Positions 23,374-32,125 of a DNA stretch of 64,000 nucleotides are shown here, in pieces. The first letter of the stretch is position 1. Every line of letters begins with the position of its first letter. Made by a program: the position numbers and the translations under genes. Source of the DNA: UBA5189 sp040389445 (GTDB lineage: Bacteria; Chloroflexota; Limnocylindria; Limnocylindrales; CSP1-4); contig JAZJZX010000011.1 of NCBI GenBank assembly GCA_040389445.1, positions 88,496 through 152,495 on the forward strand, given 5' to 3'. A model generated the notes under the pieces. The model was not told where the DNA came from. It worked only from the letters and a program-made list of their open reading frames with translations, and searched no databases.

Positions 23374-24087
23374 GTGCCGCGCGTAACCCCCGCCCACGAG
23401 CAGGAGGTCCGCGAGCGGATCGTGGGTGCCGCGCTGCGCGTCTTCGGGGAGCGCGGCTTCCATCGGGCCACGATCCAGGATGTGGTCCGCGAGTGCGGGC
23501 TGTCCGTCGGCGCGATCTACACGTACTTCAAGGGCAAGGAGGACCTGTTCCTTGCCACCTGCGACCTGGCGTCCGGCCGCGGGCTTGGCGAACTGGCCGT
23601 CCGGCTGGCCGCGGGTCGGACGGTTGCCGATCGGCTGGCCATCGCGGTCGGGTTCTATTTCGACAGCGCGGAGGAGAGTGCGGCGGGTCCCGGCGATGCC
23701 GACTTCCTCGTCCAGGCCTGGGCCCAGGCCGACGCCGAGCCGGCCGCCCGCGAAATGCTCCAGCGGCGGCGCGAGCAGCTGGTGATGGCCGGCACCTTCC
23801 TGCTCGAGGAGGGCATCGCCCGCGGCGAGCTGCCCCGCTGGATGGACGCCCAGGCCACGGCCCGCGCCTACATCGCCCTGTTGGATGGGATGCTCCTCGT
23901 CCGGGCAGAGGAGGGGACCGCGTTTCGCCGGGCGGACGCGGAGAACCAGGCTCGCGAGATCCTCGCACTTGTCCTGGCGGGCGCCCAGAGCCCCTCGCGG
24001 CCGTCGATCCCCGAGGTTCCCGCTCAGCCGTTCTCGTTGGTCGGTGCCACGCCCGGCAGCGCCCGGGGGCGCGGTTCCGCGGCGTAG
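23374..24087 (+). CDS. TetR-family transcriptional regulator
   Basis: 237 aa. HTH at about 12-55: IVGAALRVFGERGFHRATIQ then CGLSVGAIYTYFKGKEDLFL, the classic TetR recognition-helix pattern. The C-terminal ligand domain is all-helical with a low-complexity tail after about 205. GTG start at 23374; no strong Shine-Dalgarno. Divergent from the MMPL exporter with two overlapping dyads between them, so the likely role is ligand-released repression of that exporter and of itself. Confidence 0.88.
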   Translation: MPRVTPAHEQEVRERIVGAALRVFGERGFHRATIQDVVRECGLSVGAIYTYFKGKEDLFLATCDLASGRGLGELAVRLAAGRTVADRLAIAVGFYFDSAEESAAGPGDADFLVQAWAQADAEPAAREMLQRRREQLVMAGTFLLEEGIARGELPRWMDAQATARAYIALLDGMLLVRAEEGTAFRRADAENQAREILALVLAGAQSPSRPSIPEVPAQPFSLVGATPGSARGRGSAA

Positions 24088-24090
24088 ACT
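24085..24090 (+). promoter_or_regulatory. Probable leaderless -10 box TAGACT
   Basis: TAGACT sits 8 nt before the ATG at 24099, at the very end of the TetR gene, which would give the hydrolase gene its own almost leaderless transcript. Confidence 0.45.
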
Positions 24091-24098
24091 CCGGCCCG

Positions 24099-25064
24099 AT
24101 GTCTGCCTCACGCGCGCCGCACATCGAGACCGTCCTCGGGCCGGTTGATCCAGCGACGCTGGGCTTCACCCTGCCCCACGAGCACACGGCGATCACCCTC
24201 TGGCAGATCCCCAATCGCTGGGACTACTGGGAGCTCACGCGCGACGAGGCGGTGATGTCCGCGGAGTTGGGGCGCTTCCGCCGCGCCGGTGGAACGACCC
24301 TTGTGGATCTCACGCTTCCCGGCGTCGGCCGGGATCCGGGGTGGCTGGTTCGCCTGGCCCGAGTCACCGGGCTCAACCTGATCATGGGCTGCGGGTGGTA
24401 TCGCGAGGCCTACTACCCGGTTGAGGCGCTGATCGATCGGCGGTCGGTCGAGGACCTCGCAGGCGACCTCGTTCGCGAAGCGGAGGAGGGAATCGTCATC
24501 GCCGGCCTCGATGCGCCCGTCAGGCCCGGAATCATCGGGGAGATCGGGACCGACAAGCCGTGGCTGTCGGCACGGGAGGAACGCGTCCATCGAGCGGCCG
24601 CGCGTGCGTCACGGCGGACCGGTCTCGCGATCACGACGCACGCTGTGATGAGCGACGTCGGTCTGGCGCAATTGGCCGTGTTCGAGGCCGAGGGCGCCGA
24701 CCTCTCGCGGGTCGTGATCGGCCATGCCGACTCACATCCGGTGCTGGACCACCACCTCGAGATCATCCGCCGTGGCGCCAACCTCGAATTCGACTTCCTC
24801 GGGATGTCCTTCACGCCGCAGGAGCGTCATGGCGAACCGCGCGTCATCGACCTGCTGCTGGAGCTCCTGTCGCGCGGCCACGCGGACCGCATCTTCCTGA
24901 GCCAGGACGTCTGCCACAACGCGCAGCTCCACCACTACGAGGGCAACGGCTACACGTACCTCCAGGAGACGTTCCTGCCGCGATTGCGAGCGCGTGGGGT
25001 CTCCGACGCCGAGATCGATCAACTGACGATCGCCAACCCGCAGCGGCTGCTCACGACCGCGTGA
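24099..25064 (+). CDS. Phosphotriesterase-like (PHP/PTE) amidohydrolase
   Basis: 321-aa metal-dependent hydrolase with a TIM barrel. Metal ligands: TLPHEHT near the N-terminus (HxH, about 26-28), GEIGTDK (Glu in place of carboxylated Lys, as in E. coli PHP), ITTHAVMS and IGHADSHPVLDHH (His), and FLSQDVCH (Asp). Family members hydrolyse phosphotriesters, lactones or phosphorylated compounds; substrate unknown. Start ATG 24099 lies 8 nt after a TAGACT box. Confidence 0.83.
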   Translation: MSASRAPHIETVLGPVDPATLGFTLPHEHTAITLWQIPNRWDYWELTRDEAVMSAELGRFRRAGGTTLVDLTLPGVGRDPGWLVRLARVTGLNLIMGCGWYREAYYPVEALIDRRSVEDLAGDLVREAEEGIVIAGLDAPVRPGIIGEIGTDKPWLSAREERVHRAAARASRRTGLAITTHAVMSDVGLAQLAVFEAEGADLSRVVIGHADSHPVLDHHLEIIRRGANLEFDFLGMSFTPQERHGEPRVIDLLLELLSRGHADRIFLSQDVCHNAQLHHYEGNGYTYLQETFLPRLRARGVSDAEIDQLTIANPQRLLTTA

Positions 25065-25355
25065 CAGCCATAGACCCAATCATTGAGCAATATCTGGGCC
25101 CGTCGCCTGGCAATCAGAGGCTCAGTCCATCAACAGTGGCCATCAGAATGTCTTGAAACTTGACTCGCATATTGGTAGTTTCGTGCCCGGGGTGTTCGGC
25201 GTAGGCTTCGGAGTCCAGAGTGGCGCATCGACCAATGTGAAGATGGATTCGACTTCGGAGCTCGCACCACCCACTACCTTTACGGGGGCAATGCGCTTCC
25301 CGCGAACTCGTCACGGGTGTTTCAGGACACCCCATAAGCTCCTTCGGCCAGGTAG
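25065..25355. other. Intergenic region with lower G+C, no confident gene
   Basis: About 290 bp noticeably less G+C-rich than the flanks. A minus-strand frame ending at 25114 (…HPGHETTNMRVKFQDILMA…) reads like protein rather than GC-noise but lacks a convincing start or RBS; it may be the 3' remnant of a lost gene. A plus-strand frame 25153-25365 has no RBS. No RNA recognised. Confidence 0.4.
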
Positions 25356-25934
25356 ATGGTTCTGAGTGCCTCTCCCCTGCTGCGCTGGGCCGTGGCCCTC
25401 CTCGCCTTCACAGCCCTGGGCTGTTCGTCAGGCGAGTCGGCCTATTTCACCCGCGGCGATCCAATCTGGGTTCGGGCGCCGACGCTCGATGGTCAGGACG
25501 TCTACGTAGGAATTGGCATCCTCATCGCCCAGGGCAGCGACCGTGTCCACCTTGGGTCTGTCGAGGCGAACGGGGTGGAGGGTGACGCGAGCATTGAGGG
25601 CCTTGCCGCCGTGCTCGGCGCCGAGACTCATCTTGTCGGAATCGGAACGGTCGATGCCCTGACCGCTTCCGGCGTAGACCTCGACGCGTACCGTCCCATC
25701 ACCGAGGTGAGCATCAGCGCACAATCCGGACCCGTCGCCTTGATCCTGAAGGTCACGGGAAAGGCATGGATCCGGGGGTTCCGGGACGTCACCCTGCGCT
25801 TTGAGGTCGATGGTGGAGTGGAGCAGATCGAGACGTTTCCGACGCGCGCAACGATCTGCTCCGGCGCGACGCTTGACGAAGCGCTTGTGCGTTGCAGGCC
25901 CATCGAGGAGCAGATGCACAGCTTCGGGACGTGA
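25356..25934 (+). CDS. Hypothetical secreted lipoprotein
   Basis: 192 aa, no family recognised. LLRWAVALLAFTALGC is a signal peptide with a lipobox-like ALGC, predicting an exported lipid-anchored protein. The mature part has beta-rich character (VSISAQSGPVALILKVTGKA) and ends with two further Cys (ATICSG, VRCRP). Base composition is closer to the preceding low-GC interval than to the surrounding core genes, hinting at acquisition or relaxed constraint. Confidence 0.65.
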   Translation: MVLSASPLLRWAVALLAFTALGCSSGESAYFTRGDPIWVRAPTLDGQDVYVGIGILIAQGSDRVHLGSVEANGVEGDASIEGLAAVLGAETHLVGIGTVDALTASGVDLDAYRPITEVSISAQSGPVALILKVTGKAWIRGFRDVTLRFEVDGGVEQIETFPTRATICSGATLDEALVRCRPIEEQMHSFGT

Positions 25935-26044
25935 AGGGTTGCTGCAACAAGTCAAGGGGAACATCGACGGATGGACGGCCGCCAAGCTTTCGGCGAGCTG
26001 GACCGCTAGGGTGTCGTCAGCCTGCCACAATGGTTGCCTCTGGA

Positions 26045-26524
26045 TCACTCTTTCCGCGCGTCGTTTGGCCTGACGTCCGTCAGTCCCAGCAGCGTCGCGT
26101 CGATCGAGAGTTCCACGTTGCCCTTGAGGGCGACAGAGATGGGGCAGTTCTCCTTGGCGTCCTCGGCGATCGTCGAGAAGGTGGCGGCATCGATGCCCGG
26201 CACGTCGCCGACGACGGTGATCCTGCTCGTCGTCACCTTCCAGCCGCCGCTCGCGTTGTCGAAGGTGACTTCGGCCTTGACGTCGAGCTTGGTTGCGGGC
26301 GTGCCGTTCTTGGCGAGTCGCGACGAGAAGGCCATCGAGAAGCAGCTCGCATGGGCGGCGGCGAGCAGCTCCTCCGGTGAGGTCTTGCCGTTGTGCGCGC
26401 CGGTGCGCGCCGCCCATGAAACAGGCATCCTCGAGAAGACGCCGCTCGAGACGTAGTCGATGGTCCCGGCGCCGGACAGGAGGTCGCCCTTCCAGGTGAC
26501 GCTGGCGTGTCGAGTCTCGGTCAT
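26045..26524 (-). CDS. OsmC/Ohr-family peroxide-reducing protein
   Basis: 159 aa. SPEELLAAAHASCFSMAFSS carries the first catalytic Cys and DAKENCPISVALKG the second; together they reduce organic hydroperoxides using dihydrolipoyl or other thiols. The N-terminal strand segment ASVTWKGDLLSGAGTIDYVS is more OsmC-like than Ohr-like. ATG 26524 is preceded by CAGGAGGTTCCGAA, an excellent RBS; a longer start at 26545 is unnecessary. Stands alone. Confidence 0.88.
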   Translation of the reverse strand: MTETRHASVTWKGDLLSGAGTIDYVSSGVFSRMPVSWAARTGAHNGKTSPEELLAAAHASCFSMAFSSRLAKNGTPATKLDVKAEVTFDNASGGWKVTTSRITVVGDVPGIDAATFSTIAEDAKENCPISVALKGNVELSIDATLLGLTDVRPNDARKE

Positions 26525-26670
26525 TTCGGAACCTCCTGAGCGCACTCACCGGCTGTCATCGTCCGGAGGCGCATCGTCCCACGGACGGTGATCATCCGCC
26601 GCCGACGGCCCGGGAAGCAACGGCACCGCCGAGGGCGGCCCGGGAACCAACGGCACCGCCGATCGCGGCG

Positions 26671-27933
26671 TCAGCCGCCGAGGATCGCTCGAACGAGCGT
26701 CAGGAATGGCCGATGCGCGGCGGTCCGTGGAAAGGCCACCCGCTGCATGCCTCCGAAGTCGCGGTGGGCCGCAATCGCTGCCGCAAACGCCGACGCGAAC
26801 GCGGTATCCGCCAGCGGATCGAACCCGTCCTCCCACCAGAGCCCGGCGATTCTCAGCGTGCCCGACCGCCGCTCGATCCGCGGCTCGATCCGGCCGACCA
26901 GGCGGTCGCCGTACAGGATCGGCAGGACGTAATAGCCCCAGCGTCGTTTGGCGGCCGGGATGTAGACCTCCCAGATGTAGTCGAAGTTGAAGAGGCGCCG
27001 AAGCAGATCCCGATCCCAGCACAACGGGTCGAGGGGCGCGAGGAACGCGACACCGGGGGGCGAGCCACCGGGCGGGTCACCGCTCGTGACCTCGCGCTCC
27101 GCCTGCTCGAGGATCGGCCGTTCCGCGGCGACGATGAAACGCTCGCCCTTGAAGCCCTCGACCGCGACCGCCAGCAGGGAGCCGTCCTCGACGAGCTCCC
27201 GCCGCAACTCCGCGCGCTCCCTGCCTCCGGGGCCGGTGCCAAGCCACAGTTCGCCCTGGCCGCCAATGCCGAGGAGGCCGCCGGCCTGATAGCGCGACAG
27301 CAGCCGATGCCGTCGCTGGGCCTGCTCGGGGTGCCGCTCGGCCAGGATCTCGGGTGGGAAGAGCCGCTCCACGAGGTCGTAGACCCGGAGGTTGCCCTGG
27401 CGCCGGGCGATCCCGAGGATCCCGGCCTCGGCAAGCGCCTCGAGGATCGCCCGGACCTGGTTCGTGGGCCGCCAGTACCAGTCGATCGCCTCACGCGGCC
27501 CCACATCGCGGGGCAGCAACGGCCCGCCGTCGCGGATCCGCGTCAGCAGCTCCTCGACGAGCGGCGCGTGTTCGACGAACACGCCGTCGGACTTCTCGAG
27601 GTGGCTCCGATCCCATGTCAGGCGGAACCAGGGCAGCTCCGCGGTCGAAACGATCGAGAGGCCCTTGTTGTACGTCTCGTACAGCCGGCGCTCCTCGTAC
27701 AGCCAGTGGTCGGTCCACTCCCGCCGGTATCCCTCGATGCGGGCCAGCAGCACCAGGTCGTGGTTGCGCCCGGCAATCTCCAGCGGATCGAACTGGAGCG
27801 AGCCGACGCGGTCCATGACCCGCAGCACGCTCTCCGGTTCTGCCGGCAGGGCTCGCGGCGGCCCCAGGAGGTGACGCAGGACGAGGAACCGTCGCGCGAC
27901 GGCGCGGCTCACCATGGGCAGGGGATCGGGCAC
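26671..27933 (-). CDS. YcaQ/AlkX-like winged-helix DNA glycosylase family protein (DUF1006)
   Basis: 420 aa made of tandem winged helices, the AlkZ/YcaQ fold that unhooks or excises alkylated bases and crosslinks. VGSLQFDPLEIAGRNHDLVL contains a Q-F-D sequence corresponding to the catalytic Q-x-D motif; WTDHWLYEERRLYETYNKG, FDYIWEVYIPAAKRRWGYYV and GRIEPRIERRSGTLRIAG are family signatures. GTG 27933 is chosen because TACCAT lies 7 nt upstream (leaderless pattern); ATG 27915 is also in frame. Role in alkylation or crosslink repair is inferred from family. Confidence 0.82.
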   Translation of the reverse strand: MPDPLPMVSRAVARRFLVLRHLLGPPRALPAEPESVLRVMDRVGSLQFDPLEIAGRNHDLVLLARIEGYRREWTDHWLYEERRLYETYNKGLSIVSTAELPWFRLTWDRSHLEKSDGVFVEHAPLVEELLTRIRDGGPLLPRDVGPREAIDWYWRPTNQVRAILEALAEAGILGIARRQGNLRVYDLVERLFPPEILAERHPEQAQRRHRLLSRYQAGGLLGIGGQGELWLGTGPGGRERAELRRELVEDGSLLAVAVEGFKGERFIVAAERPILEQAEREVTSGDPPGGSPPGVAFLAPLDPLCWDRDLLRRLFNFDYIWEVYIPAAKRRWGYYVLPILYGDRLVGRIEPRIERRSGTLRIAGLWWEDGFDPLADTAFASAFAAAIAAHRDFGGMQRVAFPRTAAHRPFLTLVRAILGG

Positions 27934-27940
27934 GTCTGCG

Positions 27941-27946
27941 ATGGTA
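27941..27946 (-). promoter_or_regulatory. Probable leaderless -10 box TACCAT
   Basis: On the minus strand TACCAT ends 7 nt before the GTG at 27933, so the ycaQ-like transcript should have essentially no leader. Confidence 0.5.
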
Positions 27947-27968
27947 GCGGCGCGGTCGGCGGGCCGGC

Positions 27969-28053
27969 CTGCGGCACCGGCCTCCCTGCGGCACCGGCCT
28001 CCCTGCGGCACCGGTCAGCCTGCGGCACCGGCCTCCCTGCGGCACCGGTCAGC
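27969..28053. repeat. 17-bp tandem array, 5 copies, overlapping the Nudix stop codon
   Basis: CTGCGGCACCGGCCTCC (with TCAGC endings in copies 3 and 5) repeats exactly every 17 bp from 27969. The last unit supplies the TGA stop of the minus-strand Nudix gene (28049-28051), so array expansion or loss can alter that protein's end. It also separates the Nudix gene from the ycaQ-like promoter. Confidence 0.8.
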
Positions 28054-28540
28054 GTGCAGTGTTCAGTGCCTCCCCGAGGCGATCGATGAACTCCGCCTGG
28101 GAGCGATTGGCACGGCGCCTGGCCTCGGCCATCGGGAACCAGGCGACACGATCGATTTCGGGGTACGTCTGGAGGTACCCGCTGCCGGGTGGCCAGATCA
28201 TCTCGAATGTGTTCGAGGTCGCCCGGTCGGGATCGAGGTCACCTTCGATGGCCCAGCAGTGCACCCGCTTGCCGCTCGCCTGCGTCACGAATCCCATGTC
28301 GAGGGGTGCCGTCTCAGGGTCTCGCGCCACGGTGGCGAGATCGTGCCCGGTTTCCTCGGCAAACTCCCGGAACGCCGCTGCCAGGAGCTCGTCGTCATCG
28401 GCTGGTTCGCCCTTCGGGACGGTCCAGTGGCCCCGGTCCCGGTTCGAGAAGAACGGACCGCCCGGGTGCCCGAGGAGAACCTCGATCTGCCCGTCGCGCC
28501 ACCGGTACAGGAGGATTCCAGCGCTGACTCGCCGGGTCAT
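28049..28540 (-). CDS. Nudix hydrolase
   Basis: 163 aa. GEPADDDELLAAAFREFAEETGHD aligns to the Nudix box GX5EX7REUXEEXGU in positions, with Asp in place of the first Glu; the catalytic REFAEE core is intact (the segment spans about residues 44-67). WTVPKGEP is typical of nucleoside-polyphosphate or dinucleotide-polyphosphate hydrolases of the MutT/Ap4A type. The start overlaps the stop of the YetF-like gene, so they form an operon. The stop lies in a tandem repeat. Confidence 0.85.
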   Translation of the reverse strand: MTRRVSAGILLYRWRDGQIEVLLGHPGGPFFSNRDRGHWTVPKGEPADDDELLAAAFREFAEETGHDLATVARDPETAPLDMGFVTQASGKRVHCWAIEGDLDPDRATSNTFEMIWPPGSGYLQTYPEIDRVAWFPMAEARRRANRSQAEFIDRLGEALNTAR

Positions 28541-29085
28541 CGCATGCCGGGACCGCGGGTCCTGTAGCGACGGACCCGTGCATGGATGCGAACGTGCTGT
28601 CCCTGTCGCGGCACCACGCTGATGGCTCCGTCATGCTCCAGGACGGCCAGCTCGACCTCGTCGATGCTCTCCAGACCGTGTTCGCGCAGGGCGGCCGAGA
28701 GATCGTCGTCATCGAGGCCCTCGCGCTCCAATGACGGCCCGATCCACGCCCCATCGCGCGCGATCGTGGTCGGCGGCACGTCCAGCAGTCGCCGCGCGAT
28801 CGCGGAGCGACGGCGCGCCTGCGCAACGAGGCGATTGGCGCCGAACAGGGTGACGAGGATCACCAGGGCACCGGGGAGGGATGCGTCCGCGCCGGTGATG
28901 GCGGGTTGGAGGGCATTCGCAGCGAGGAGCACCGCCGCGAGATCGAAGATCGTGAACTGTCCCAGCTCCCGCTTGCCGGACACGCGAAGGGCGATCAGGA
29001 AGATCGCGTAGACCACCACGCTGCGCACCACGAGCTCCAGGGGCGGGATCCCGAACTGCCAGACCGGGCTCGAAGCGTCGAACAT
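28537..29085 (-). CDS. YetF/DUF421-family membrane protein
   Basis: 182 aa. Three N-terminal transmembrane helices (about 12-90), with VSGKRELGQFTIFDLAAVLL as the conserved DUF421 segment, then a cytoplasmic C-terminal domain containing GLDDDDLSAALREHGLESID and VELAVLEHDGAISVV, the usual YetF repeat. Function unknown; homologues influence stress resistance and sporulation in Bacillus. Overlaps the Nudix gene by 4 nt. Divergent from the suf operon. Confidence 0.83.
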   Translation of the reverse strand: MFDASSPVWQFGIPPLELVVRSVVVYAIFLIALRVSGKRELGQFTIFDLAAVLLAANALQPAITGADASLPGALVILVTLFGANRLVAQARRRSAIARRLLDVPPTTIARDGAWIGPSLEREGLDDDDLSAALREHGLESIDEVELAVLEHDGAISVVPRQGQHVRIHARVRRYRTRGPGMR

Positions 29086-29130
29086 CCCGGCATCGTCGCA
29101 CAGCCGGCCACAGGTTGGCGGCCGCGCCCG

Positions 29131-29159
29131 TTGACGCCTTGGGCGCTAATCCCGATAAT
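29131..29159 (+). promoter_or_regulatory. Promoter of the sufBD operon
   Basis: TTGACG (29131-29136), 17-nt spacer, GATAAT (29154-29159): a near-consensus housekeeping promoter, 80 bp before the sufB start. Its -10 falls within the long dyad at 29147-29173. Confidence 0.65.
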
Positions 29160-29173
29160 CTGACTCGGGATTA
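29147..29173. promoter_or_regulatory. 27-bp inverted repeat over the suf promoter (candidate Fe/Fe-S regulator operator)
   Basis: TAATCCCGA-N9-TCGGGATTA, perfect 9-bp arms. It spans the -10 and start-site region of the suf promoter, so a bound dimer would repress. It does not match the cyanobacterial SufR site CAAC-N6-GTTG that I know. No regulator gene is adjacent. Confidence 0.6.
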
Positions 29174-29239
29174 CAATGCACTCCACGGACCGGCCAGGTT
29201 CGATCCGATTCGCCGCCACCGGGAACAGCCGGAGACCTC

Positions 29240-30643
29240 ATGACCAGCACCCGCGAACTCGTAGCCGACCGCCGCGACCAGTACGCGTTCCACGATGACA
29301 TCGTCTACCTCAAGGAGACGAAGCGCGGACTCACCCGCGACACCGTCGAGGAGATCAGCCGGTTCAAGAACGAGCCGGAGTGGATGCTCCAGTCGCGCCT
29401 GCGCGCCTACGACCACTTCCTGAAGCGGCCGATGCCCGTCTGGACCGATGGTCTCGACAAGATCAACTTCGACAAGATCGTCTACTACCGGAAGCCGTCC
29501 GAGCGCGAAGAGAAGTCCTGGGACGACGTTCCCGAGCAGATCAAGGCCACCTTCGAGAAGCTGGGCATCCCCGAGGCCGAGCGCAAGTTCCTGGCCGGCG
29601 TCGGTGCCCAGTACGACAGCGAGGTCGTGTACCACTCCGTCAAGGAGGAGCTGTCCAAGCTCGGCGTCGTGTTCATGGGCACCGATCAGGGGCTCATTGA
29701 ATACCCGGAAATCTTCCGCAAGTACTACGGCACCATCGTCCCGCACGAGGACAACAAGTTCTCGGCACTCAACGGGGCGGTCTGGTCGGGAGGTTCCTTC
29801 GTCTACGTCCCGAAGGGCGTCGAGGTGCCGCTCCCGCTGCAGGCGTACTTCCGGATCAACGGCGAGAACACCGGCCAGTTCGAACGGACCCTGATCGTCG
29901 TGGACGAGGGCGCCAAGGTCCACTATATCGAGGGCTGCACGGCTCCGATCTACGCCACGGATTCACTCCATGTCGCGGTCGTCGAGGTCGTCGCCCTGCC
30001 CGGATCGCAGGTCCGCTACACGACGATCCAGAACTGGTCCAACGACGTCTACAACCTCGTGACGAAACGCGCCCACGCTCATGCCGGCGCGAAGGTCGAG
30101 TGGATCGACGCCAACACCGGTTCGCGGAAGACCGTCAAGTATCCCAGCATCTACCTCCGCGGCGAGGGCGCCAGCGCCGACATCATCTCGGTCGCGGTGG
30201 CCGGTCGCGGCCAGCACCAGGACACCGGCGCCAAGGCCATCCACCTCGCCCCCAACACGACGAGCCGCATCGTCTCCAAGTCCGTCTCGAAGGACGGCGG
30301 GCGGGCCACCTACCGTGGCCACCTCAAGGTCGCGCCGGGCGCGACCGGCGTCGTCGCCTCGGTCCGCTGCGACGCCCTGATGCTCGACGACCAGAGCCGG
30401 AGCGACACCTACCCGTACATCGACATCCAGGAAGACGACACGACGATGACCCACGAAGCCACCGTCGGGAAGATCAGCGCGGACCAGATCTTCTACCTGA
30501 TGAGCCGTGGCCTGACCGAGAACGAGGCCCAGAACCTCGTGATCCAGGGGTTCCTGGAGGTCTTCACGAAGGAACTCCCGATGGAATACGCCATCGAGTT
30601 CAACCGCCTCGTGAAGCTCGAGATGGAGGGATCGCTCGGGTGA
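29240..30643 (+). CDS. sufB: Fe-S cluster assembly scaffold protein SufB
   Basis: 467-aa core of the SufBC2D scaffold that builds and hands off Fe-S clusters. ETKRGLTRDTVEEISRFKNE opens the N-terminus; GGSFVYVPKGVEVPLPLQAY, GAKVHYIEGCTAPIY (Cys) and QNWSNDVYNLVTKRAHA are characteristic, and SRGLTENEAQNLVIQGFLE near the C-terminus is the SufB/D consensus. ATG follows CCGGAGACCTC. First gene of sufB-sufD-Rieske under a promoter with a 27-bp dyad. sufC and the desulfurase are not in the window. Confidence 0.95.
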   Translation: MTSTRELVADRRDQYAFHDDIVYLKETKRGLTRDTVEEISRFKNEPEWMLQSRLRAYDHFLKRPMPVWTDGLDKINFDKIVYYRKPSEREEKSWDDVPEQIKATFEKLGIPEAERKFLAGVGAQYDSEVVYHSVKEELSKLGVVFMGTDQGLIEYPEIFRKYYGTIVPHEDNKFSALNGAVWSGGSFVYVPKGVEVPLPLQAYFRINGENTGQFERTLIVVDEGAKVHYIEGCTAPIYATDSLHVAVVEVVALPGSQVRYTTIQNWSNDVYNLVTKRAHAHAGAKVEWIDANTGSRKTVKYPSIYLRGEGASADIISVAVAGRGQHQDTGAKAIHLAPNTTSRIVSKSVSKDGGRATYRGHLKVAPGATGVVASVRCDALMLDDQSRSDTYPYIDIQEDDTTMTHEATVGKISADQIFYLMSRGLTENEAQNLVIQGFLEVFTKELPMEYAIEFNRLVKLEMEGSLG

Positions 30644-32112
30644 CGCCGGCGATCTCCGCCGTGGCCGGGGATGTGCCCGCCACGGACTCCGGCGCGGCTG
30701 GACCGGCGCGCGCCCCTCGCCGCTCGCCCGGGGACATGCCGTTCGGCTTTGCCACGGCCGATCTCGTCGCGCGGCTCGTCACCGAGCGTGGCGAGCCTGA
30801 TTGGCTCCGGGATGAGCGCCTGACGGCCGCCTCGGCCTTCGGCGCCCTCCCCGTGGAGACGAATCAGCTCTACACGCCGTACGTGGATCTCCGCGCCGCC
30901 GCGCTCGATTCCGCAGAACCGTGGATCGCAACGGAATCGGCCGTGTCGGCCCCCGGGTCGAACGCGATCGGCGATTCGTTGCCCGACGGCGTGGACGGAT
31001 TCATCGATCTCCGCGAGGACAAGGTCGTCGCCGTCGCCCTCTCGGGCGGTGCCTCCTCCGCGGGTGTCACCCTCGAAACCTTCGGCGCCGCGCTCGAGCG
31101 GGATCCGGACGGCTTCCGGGCAGACATCGAGGGTGGATCCACCCTGCCGTCCGCTGACAAGCTCGCCCAGCTCGCTCGCGGGTTCTGGAGCCAGGGCGCA
31201 CGCCTCGTGGTTCCGGACGGCGTCCGCCTCGCTCGCCCGATCCTCGTCCGGTGGCAGAGCGGCAACCCTGATCGCGCCATGATCACGCGCACCCTGGTGC
31301 GACTCGGCGTCGGGGCATCGGCGACGGTGGTGGAGGAGCAGGTTCCGTCCGGCGCCGAGGTGGACCGTTCCGAGGGGCAGACCGTCCCCCAGGGCTTCTT
31401 CCACGGCACGACCGAGGTCGTCCTCGGGGCCGAGGCTCGCCTGTCCTTCGCTTCCATCCAGGATTTCGGGCTCCGGCAGATCGCATTCCAGCACCGCTAC
31501 GCGCGCATCGGCGAGGCCGCATCGTTGCACTGGGCGATGGCGCAGCTCGGCGGGCGCCTGGTCCGCTCGCGCGTGGACAACCGCCTCGAGGGAGATCGAG
31601 GCTCGGTGGAACAGGTCGAGATCGTCTTCGCGACGGACGAGCAGCTGTTCGACCTGACCAGCTATACCACCCACCTCGGGCGCGATACCACGGGCAACCT
31701 GCTCTCCAAGGGCGCGCTGATGGACCGGGCCCGTTCGTACATGAAGGGCCTCATCACGATCGAGAAGTCGGCCGTCGGCACGGATTCGTACCTCGGCGAG
31801 TTCGGGATGAACCTGTCCAAGGCGACCCGGGCCGTTGCCATCCCGTCCCTCGAGATCGACCAGCCGGATTGCCGCCGGGCGATGCATGCGTCGTCCGTGG
31901 GCCCCATCGACCAGGGCCAGCTCTTCTACCTCGAATCGCGCGGCATCTCGCCGGACGATGCGCGCAAGTTCATCGTCCTCGGCTTCCTGGAGCCGGTCGT
32001 CGCGCGCGTTCCGCTCGAGGCCACGCAGGACCGCCTGCGCGAGCTGCTGGATGCGAAATGGGCCGCCGGCCGCCTGGCCGACCCGTCCGGGGCCGCCGGC
32101 ACCGCTGCCTGA
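30640..32112 (+). CDS. sufD: Fe-S cluster assembly protein SufD
   Basis: 490-aa SufB paralogue. GTG 30640 overlaps the sufB stop (GTGA). A variable N-terminal domain (about 1-130) precedes the beta-helix; EVVLGAEARLSFASIQDFGL, TTHLGRDTTGNLLSKGALMD and HASSVGPIDQGQLFYLESRG are SufD landmarks, with SPDDARKFIVLGFLEPVV at the end. Forms the scaffold with SufB and the ATPase SufC. Confidence 0.92.
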   Translation: MTPAISAVAGDVPATDSGAAGPARAPRRSPGDMPFGFATADLVARLVTERGEPDWLRDERLTAASAFGALPVETNQLYTPYVDLRAAALDSAEPWIATESAVSAPGSNAIGDSLPDGVDGFIDLREDKVVAVALSGGASSAGVTLETFGAALERDPDGFRADIEGGSTLPSADKLAQLARGFWSQGARLVVPDGVRLARPILVRWQSGNPDRAMITRTLVRLGVGASATVVEEQVPSGAEVDRSEGQTVPQGFFHGTTEVVLGAEARLSFASIQDFGLRQIAFQHRYARIGEAASLHWAMAQLGGRLVRSRVDNRLEGDRGSVEQVEIVFATDEQLFDLTSYTTHLGRDTTGNLLSKGALMDRARSYMKGLITIEKSAVGTDSYLGEFGMNLSKATRAVAIPSLEIDQPDCRRAMHASSVGPIDQGQLFYLESRGISPDDARKFIVLGFLEPVVARVPLEATQDRLRELLDAKWAAGRLADPSGAAGTAA

Positions 32113-32125
32113 TCGCGGCGCAGGC

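Noticed and set aside
25153..25365. 70-codon plus-strand frame before the lipoprotein gene
   Set aside because: TTG start, no RBS, no recognisable composition; listed only as part of an unassigned interval.
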